64,000 nt of DNA from Aquila chrysaetos chrysaetos (Eukaryota > Chordata > Aves > Accipitriformes > Accipitridae): NCBI RefSeq assembly GCF_900496995.4, contig NC_044027.1:17570743-17634742 (forward strand). The letters run 5' to 3'. Position numbers and translations under genes: made by a program. How positions within the stretch are numbered: the stretch's first letter is position 1; the number at the start of each line of letters is the position of its first letter. The notes below the pieces were generated by a model, which was not told where the DNA came from, did not search any database, and saw only the letters and a program-made list of their open reading frames with translations. Below are positions 62,101 through 64,000 of this stretch, one piece after another.

Positions 62101-64000
62101 CAGTAGAACTAGCTAAATCTGAGCCTTAATCCTGAAATTTGGAGAGTCTGTTTATATATCTCTGTGTCTCTGGACACATATATGTAATCACATAGTACTG
62201 TGATTTGGATTTATCTCTAGAAGTTGGACAAGTCTGTTTCATGCTGAAAGAAGCCATGTTGGTCTGCCATCAAAAGCTTATTGCATGGGGAAGGGGCTGC
62301 ACTGGGTAATAAACTATTTAATCCTGTGTGCAAAAAGTAGTGTAGGATTTGTTCCCTACACTAGGGAATGAAGCAGTTGTGCTTTCATTAGAATGGCTCT
62401 ATGCTCTTGCATTCAGTGTCACAATCCTCTGTGCTTTAAAAAAGGAAGTCCTTGCAGGCTTTGTATATTAATTTTAAACTCTGTGGGTTTGTGCAAGCAG
62501 GTAAACGTATTTCATTGTGATTATTTACACTATAAAATGTTAAGCAGTGTTATCGAAGTCTGTGGGACTGGGGCCTGTCACTGCAATGTTAGGAACAACT
62601 GTAGCTTTGACATCAGACCGAAGTAAGACAATTTACATAGCATTAATAACCAGGATATTTTTTTTTTAATGATTTCACACAACTGCTAACAATAGTTCAC
62701 ATTTTCGTGGTGGCTTTTAACTACAAACTCAAAACACTTGCAACTATATATTAATTAGACTTCAAAATACCCATACAGAATGAGTAGAAATGTATTGATT
62801 TAATTGGTGGAATTCACTCCTTTGTCATCCTCTGGCTCTAAGCCTATGTATCACTTAATCCCTCAGAGCAGGTTAGTGTTTCACTTAGGATTTAACCACA
62901 GAAGGCTTTTGTACTACACAGGGCTCAATTTTATGCTTAAACTCAAGCATAGAGGTGTCATGTGAAATGTCCAGTCAGAGGTAATTCAGGAGTTCAGTCA
63001 GACTGTTCTAAAAGCGCTGTATCCCCAGCATCCCTGTTTGCTTCCCACTGAGCTGGCGGAGCTGAGCAGTGCAGATGAGCACCCAGCAGTATCCACACTT
63101 CTCAGAACAGCAGTCTTCCAAAGCAGGCTCAGATGAACAAAAATCTAGTTTGTTTCAGGAAAAAAAAATATGCAGTTAAAGACAAATATATCTATATGAA
63201 TTAAAAAAAAAAAACCAACACCTTTCATTCAGTGTTACCCAGCCTGTTAGCAGACTGGTGAGTCAGGTTTGTGCATTTACTTAAGTCCCCACAGGGAAAG
63301 GCTTTCAAATAAATCCCTGCATGGAGCTGATCTATAATTCATGGTGTTATTGATTACAAGTCACAGAAATCTTTAAAAGGTTTCTTGGCTGTGCTTTCAC
63401 TTCTTATTACTGACAAGCCTGCTCATAGGAGAACAGTGAATATTAGCGTCAGTCTAGAGCAGACGGGGAGGGCCTGGTGGAACTTGCAATGCACCCAAAC
63501 TCTGGCTGCTGTGTGATTGTGTACAGATCTCTGTCCTACATAAGAGTGCAGGGTGGTAATTGTGCTATCTATCCACCAGTGCAGGTATGTTCATGTTTTA
63601 TACTGATCAGGAAGATGGTTAATAAGCAGGGCTGTAAGGGGATGGAAAGGGTTGGGAAATACTTATAAAAATGAAAGCAAACTGAAATAATAAATAAATT
63701 GCCAACATGCAGAAAAAGCTGCTGGTTTGAGGTTTTGTTAATGGATGTTAAATACTAGAAACAAGGAATACAGAAACTTGTAATTATTATAAATGGAAAA
63801 GCTTTTAGCTAAGAATTGGGAATACATCTTCTGAACTGGGATACTTATTTTTAAGTCCTTAAACATTAGTGGTGTTGAATGCTATATAGGCCTGCTTTTT
63901 TCACATTTAAAAAAAATTGAATAGGGAATTAGCTTCTAGACGTTGTCATATTGTTAATTTTAATCTATGCAAGAACATATTTAACTTTATAAACTGTTAC
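29115..64000 (+). CDS. CCDC187: CCDC187 gene span (CEP350-like coiled-coil protein), 5' and middle part; 3' end outside window
   Basis: This is a multi-exon gene, listed exon by exon below. The reconstructed protein follows CEP350 along its length: an N-terminal W..L..AKA.L.RIENK motif, an NKLEQLKKRIQEQKQKQQ coiled coil, APPPPVYRGF, SAWREGQKLARKLLGP, MRNKRLQEVYRKQKEA, YRIKHERVKAI, and a terminal coiled-coil block with LRKKALQEKAKAELAWLGHQ. CEP350 anchors microtubules at centrosomes; CCDC187 is its poorly studied paralogue. CEP350 lies beside QSOX1, and CCDC187 beside QSOX2 and divergent from GPSM1 in human, so the GPSM1 exon at 11.8 kb favours CCDC187. About 1,390 codons are visible. Introns contain a tandem duplication (30.4 and 31.5 kb), a CpG island (43.1-43.5 kb) and a 63-bp minisatellite (58-59.9 kb). 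The C-terminal exons are not in the window. A fragment of CEP350 itself is less likely given the neighbour. Confidence 0.8.
30301..30344 (+). CDS. CCDC187: CCDC187 coding exon 2
   Basis: Acceptor CTTGCTTCCACAG, donor AGTG|GTACGT; phase 1 in, 0 out. It encodes VALAWKSLQKAKAV after a split Asp codon. With the next exon it reproduces the conserved N-terminal motif that I recall from CEP350 as WDALSQTKAALRHIENKLEV. Confidence 0.75.
30398..30882 (+). repeat. Copy 1 of a diverged intronic duplication
   Basis: AGCTACCTGTGC..., CATTTTGTTTGTTC, GGATAAGGAGAAAAGCAAG and AATGACAAGAACAGA recur in the same order about 1.08 kb downstream, in the next intron. Towards the end, TATTGGCTGGGG aligns with copy 2 after about 200 bases absent from that copy. 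The function and origin of the segment are unknown. Confidence 0.7.
31162..31255 (+). CDS. CCDC187: CCDC187 coding exon 3
   Basis: Acceptor CTGCCTTTTCACAG, donor CTTTG|GTGAGT; phase 0 in, 1 out. It begins LQRIENKFYHQTW, which completes the CEP350-like N-terminal motif, and continues with basic residues AARRKLWHEKSF. Confidence 0.8.
31484..31758 (+). repeat. Copy 2 of the diverged intronic duplication
   Basis: AGCTACTTGTGC, CATTTTGTTTGTTT, GGGATAAGAAAAAAGCAGG, AATAACAAGAACAGA and TTATTGGCTGGG align with copy 1 at offsets of 1,079-1,086 bases over the first 200 bases. It is shorter than copy 1 by an internal gap. Confidence 0.7.
32382..32451 (+). CDS. CCDC187: CCDC187 coding exon 4
   Basis: Begins after GCTATGGTGTAG, a weak acceptor, and ends at CTGCAG|GTAAAT; phase 1 in, 2 out. 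It encodes GKKNKDETASNEKKSNEIPP, a charged linker similar in character to the Lys/Ser-rich stretch after the CEP350 N-terminal motif. The phase fit on both sides supports it. Confidence 0.7.
32905..33533 (+). CDS. CCDC187: CCDC187 coding exon 5 (first coiled coil)
   Basis: Strong acceptor TTTTTCTTTTTCTTAAG, donor CAGAG|GTCAGT; phase 2 in, 1 out, about 210 codons. The first two thirds are Ser/Pro-rich and probably disordered. The end carries the coiled coil KTPQNKLEQLKKRIQEQKQK, then KRPLKRKVCKVA and APPPPVYRG, which match the CEP350 segment ending APPAPVYKGF across the exon junction. Confidence 0.9.
34906..35032 (+). CDS. CCDC187: CCDC187 coding exon 6, with an 11-C run
   Basis: Acceptor TCTGTTTTTCTAG, donor CCCAG|GTTAGC; phase 1 in. 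It encodes GFSAVNLRSVLSLPDEV, continuing VYRG as in CEP350 (VYKGFN...PDGKV). A run of 11 C at 35,012-35,022 lies near the end. As written the exon is 127 bases and exits in phase 2; one C fewer would make it phase 1-1 and fit exons 7, 8 and 9 directly. Confidence 0.75.
35461..35553 (+). CDS. CCDC187: CCDC187 coding exon 7 (reading frame uncertain)
   Basis: Acceptor CCTCCTGATTAAAG, donor AACAG|GTAAAG; 93 bases, so phase is preserved. All three frames are open. In the phase-2 frame it reads PKREKISTENSNTKPETAF; in the phase-1 frame it reads QRERRSAQRIQTQSQRQPSP. The phase-1 frame links directly to the next sure exon at 38,244. Confidence 0.6.
35554..38243 (+). other. CCDC187: CCDC187 intron 7, possibly with small unresolved exons
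   Basis: If exon 6 is correct as written, at least one exon that shifts phase 2 to phase 1 must lie here. Candidates are 35,692-35,722 (acceptor GGATTCCACAG, donor AAGCAG|GTAACA) and 35,859-35,901 (acceptor after GCCCCCAG, donor TTGG|GTAAAG), which together give the needed phase shift. Neither resembles CEP350. If the C run in exon 6 is one base too long, this is a plain intron. Confidence 0.4.
38244..38390 (+). CDS. CCDC187: CCDC187 coding exon 8
   Basis: Acceptor TATCCCCCTCCCTCCAG, donor ACTT|GTAAGA; 147 bases, phase 1 in and out. It encodes a segment including RSMSRPLLSVLEDSGSQGFL. The flanks join in phase to exon 9. Confidence 0.8.
38753..38881 (+). CDS. CCDC187: CCDC187 coding exon 9 (WREGQK motif)
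   Basis: Acceptor CCTCTGTTTCAG, donor CTTTG|GTACAG; 129 bases, phase 1-1. It contains SAWREGQKLARKLLGPLP, a clear match to the CEP350 segment SSWR.GQKLV..VLGP.P. This is one of the best supports for the family call. Confidence 0.85.
39613..40295 (+). CDS. CCDC187: CCDC187 coding exon 10 (basic coiled coil)
   Basis: Acceptor GCTTTCCACAG, donor AGCAA|GTAAGT; 683 bases, phase 1 in, 0 out, about 228 codons. It contains LRIHSPSPGPRG, a Ser-rich linker, then a highly charged helix with SPEIVQEFMYRKNQERKKK and MRNKRLQEVYRKQKEA. These match the basic coiled-coil segment of CEP350, which in that protein is near microtubule-associated regions. The frame runs on to a stop at 40,322 if the intron is retained. 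Confidence 0.9.
40663..40754 (+). CDS. CCDC187: CCDC187 coding exon 11
   Basis: Acceptor CACTTCTGTTTCAG, donor GGCAG|GTACTC; phase 0 in, 2 out. It encodes EQTSGGILERSFMAWVDKTS followed by about ten residues. Both phases match the neighbours. Confidence 0.8.
41247..41926 (+). CDS. CCDC187: CCDC187 coding exon 12
   Basis: Acceptor CTTTTTGTTTAAACAG, donor TGCAAG|GTAGAT; 680 bases, phase 2 in, 1 out. The middle carries YRIKHERVKAIRSLSKEL and EKIEMATKRLNAASW, a helix like the CEP350 segment in which a Y..K.ARVKAI motif precedes a coiled coil with IE..AKRL. The remainder is acidic and Ser/Thr-rich, including a TPDPDVLCVSSDRES stretch. Confidence 0.9.
42757..42856 (+). CDS. CCDC187: CCDC187 coding exon 13
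   Basis: Acceptor TTGTCTTTTTAAAAG, donor TAGAAG|GTAAAC; 100 bases, phase 1 in, 2 out. It encodes FPVNKGSEVDTSLLHEKPIT and ends PSHRFLTR. No domain was recognised; phase and borders support it. Confidence 0.75.
43100..43485. promoter_or_regulatory. Intragenic CpG island
   Basis: A sharply bounded GC- and CpG-rich block with GGC repeats and GGGGCGG-like Sp1 boxes, inside intron 13 of CCDC187. It is stop-poor on both strands, as GC-rich DNA often is, so the open frames here are not evidence of coding. It could be an alternative promoter for a transcript that starts before exon 14, a promoter of an antisense transcript, or an insulator. Confidence 0.7.
43275..43293 (+). promoter_or_regulatory. 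CTCF binding-site motif
   Basis: TGACCGCCAGGGGGCGCCG matches the 19-base vertebrate CTCF consensus at 15 positions, including the whole CCAGGGGGCGC core. A shorter related sequence, CCGCCAGGGGCGCC, follows at 43,302-43,315. Confidence 0.7.
47746..47936 (+). CDS. CCDC187: CCDC187 coding exon 14
   Basis: Acceptor GTTACCTTGACACAG, donor CTTTG|GTAAGG; 191 bases, phase 2 in, 1 out. It encodes PQRELTAWRNHYPCKTIL and later PSDALSPGAETHDTFERDF. No domain; phase and borders are clean. Confidence 0.8.
47937..54392 (+). other. CCDC187: CCDC187 intron 14
   Basis: A 6.5 kb intron. I saw no exon that fits in phase. It holds AT-rich sequence, including a TATAAATATTAATATAAAA tract near 49.37 kb, and a weaker CTCF-like sequence ATCACTAGAGGGAGCTGCC at 50,301-50,319. 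Confidence 0.6.
54393..54490 (+). CDS. CCDC187: CCDC187 coding exon 15
   Basis: Acceptor AAGCTTCTGCAG, donor CTGAAG|GTACAG; 98 bases, phase 1 in, 0 out. It encodes CTELEDKHRSHLNNLRQTSL, the beginning of the C-terminal coiled-coil block. Confidence 0.8.
54899..55009 (+). CDS. CCDC187: CCDC187 coding exon 16 (coiled coil)
   Basis: Acceptor TTGCTAATGCAG, donor TTAGAG|GTAAGT; 111 bases, phase 0-0. It encodes a helix, VHQLQQKQQLTV then LREKAKLEVEESQRFLTDL, with the heptad pattern of CEP350-type coiled coils. Confidence 0.88.
55934..56018 (+). CDS. CCDC187: CCDC187 coding exon 17
   Basis: Acceptor TTCTGTGTTTGCAG, donor CAGAAG|GTGACA; 85 bases, phase 0 in, 1 out. It encodes ECSSSKGSYPSVPRLDHTEQ and MWRGYQSE. 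It supplies the phase change required between exons 16 and 18. Confidence 0.78.
57327..57472 (+). CDS. CCDC187: CCDC187 coding exon 18
   Basis: Acceptor AATCTTCTCCTTAG, donor AGCCAG|GTAACA; 146 bases, phase 1 in, 0 out. Only this phase is open. It includes LPAEHGELLHDHETSNL and the acidic end GDDSGESSEQASSDSQ. Confidence 0.82.
57607..57794 (+). CDS. CCDC187: CCDC187 coding exon 19 (conserved CEP350-like helix)
   Basis: Acceptor TTTGCTCTGTCCCCAG, donor AAACG|GTGAGG; 188 bases, phase 0 in, 2 out. It encodes FCRFSLAMVEQCLRGEELRA and ALLKLRKKALQEKAKAELAW, a close match to CEP350 (FTMEMVRQYMKEEE and LREKALKEKTKAELAWLEHQ). This is the strongest single family signature in the window. Confidence 0.93.
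58059..59905. repeat. 63-bp minisatellite, 29 exact periods, in CCDC187 intron 19
   Basis: The start GCGCTGACTGGGCTGGGG recurs every 63 bases from 58,059 to 59,886 without one indel: 29 exact periods, plus a diverged unit to about 59,953. Variation is limited to a few sites: GTGCCCTCG/GCACCGCCA/GTGCTCTCG, GACGG/GATGG, TGCGAGG/TGTGAGG and GTCCC/GAACC. Because 63 is divisible by 3, any frame open in one unit stays open, so the minus strand is stop-free from 58,033 to about 60,036 with a 21-residue unit that begins GSHTVPEGTPAQ. That frame has no ATG before its last few codons. The array lies between exons 19 and 20. Confidence 0.95.
60202..60289 (+). CDS. CCDC187: CCDC187 coding exon 20
   Basis: Acceptor TATGGTCTCCAG, donor GAGCAG|GTAATA; 88 bases, phase 2 in, 0 out. 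It encodes CLENLRDCKGASAM then KQRKILTELKQEQ, corresponding to the CEP350 segment with KKQRGLLLRLQQEQAEI. Confidence 0.9.
61084..61260 (+). CDS. CCDC187: CCDC187 coding exon 21 (coiled coil)
   Basis: Acceptor TTCTGCTTTGCGTAG, donor GTCTCG|GTAGGT; 177 bases, phase 0-0. It encodes AEIQHLQNIYR, AAHQERKLLLKQQREILMM and AQIQEKLHNMAG, matching the CEP350 run AEIKRLQEANKAARKERQLI and LQEKL. Confidence 0.92.
61355..61533 (+). CDS. CCDC187: CCDC187 coding exon 22 (last one in the window)
   Basis: Acceptor CCTTTTCTTTTTAG, donor GAGG|GTAAGT; 179 bases, phase 0 in, 2 out. It encodes LTRSPATEEAIKLKTVRLIS followed by a Ser-rich linker ending KNKQSKKYE. The gene continues past the window because the exon exits in phase 2. 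Confidence 0.85.
61534..64000 (+). other. CCDC187: CCDC187 intron 22 (runs off the right edge)
   Basis: AT-rich intronic sequence. I found no segment with open frame, splice borders and phase 2 entry. Confidence 0.65.

Overview
The window looks like vertebrate nuclear DNA, most likely from a bird. Short exons with GT/AG borders sit in long introns, there are CpG islands, and the recognisable transposon remnants are old, 3'-biased CR1 LINE fragments at low density. No prokaryotic gene organisation is present. All gene names rest on protein motifs read by eye and on recalled human gene order; no database search was possible.

The two genes are divergent. On the minus strand, a CpG island at about 11.5-12.15 kb carries the first coding exon of GPSM1 (AGS3). 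Its end, AARRLYSR, matches the residues before the first exon junction of human GPSM1. Everything from 1 to 11,746 is then GPSM1 intron 1, and no further exon was found in it. On the plus strand, from about 29.1 kb to beyond the right edge, lies a CEP350-like gene that I call CCDC187. Human CCDC187 is also divergent from GPSM1 on 9q34.3, so position and sequence agree. I could chain 22 coding exons (about 1,390 codons) by splice sites and reading phase; the 3' part lies outside the window.

Regions: 1-11.7 kb is GPSM1 intron 1. 11.5-12.15 kb is the GPSM1 promoter island. 12.2-29.1 kb is intergenic, with three CR1 fragments, an unexplained 260-codon minus-strand open frame at 18.4-19.2 kb, a 19-G run, and a TATA plus X-box pair at 24.1 kb. 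29.1-42.9 kb holds the 5' half of CCDC187, including two diverged copies of a non-coding segment about 1.08 kb apart. 42.9-47.7 kb is an intron with a second CpG island that contains a near-consensus CTCF site. 47.7-61.5 kb holds the coiled-coil exons. Between two of these is a perfect-period 63-bp minisatellite (58.06-59.9 kb) whose minus strand is open throughout. 61.5-64 kb is intron.

CCDC187 is predicted to be a coiled-coil-rich, centrosome or cilium related protein, by homology to CEP350. GPSM1 regulates G-alpha-i signalling and spindle orientation. The least explained items are the minisatellite with its higher-order structure, the intronic CpG island with CTCF site, the 18.4-19.2 kb open frame, and an 11-C run in a CCDC187 exon that breaks an otherwise regular phase chain.
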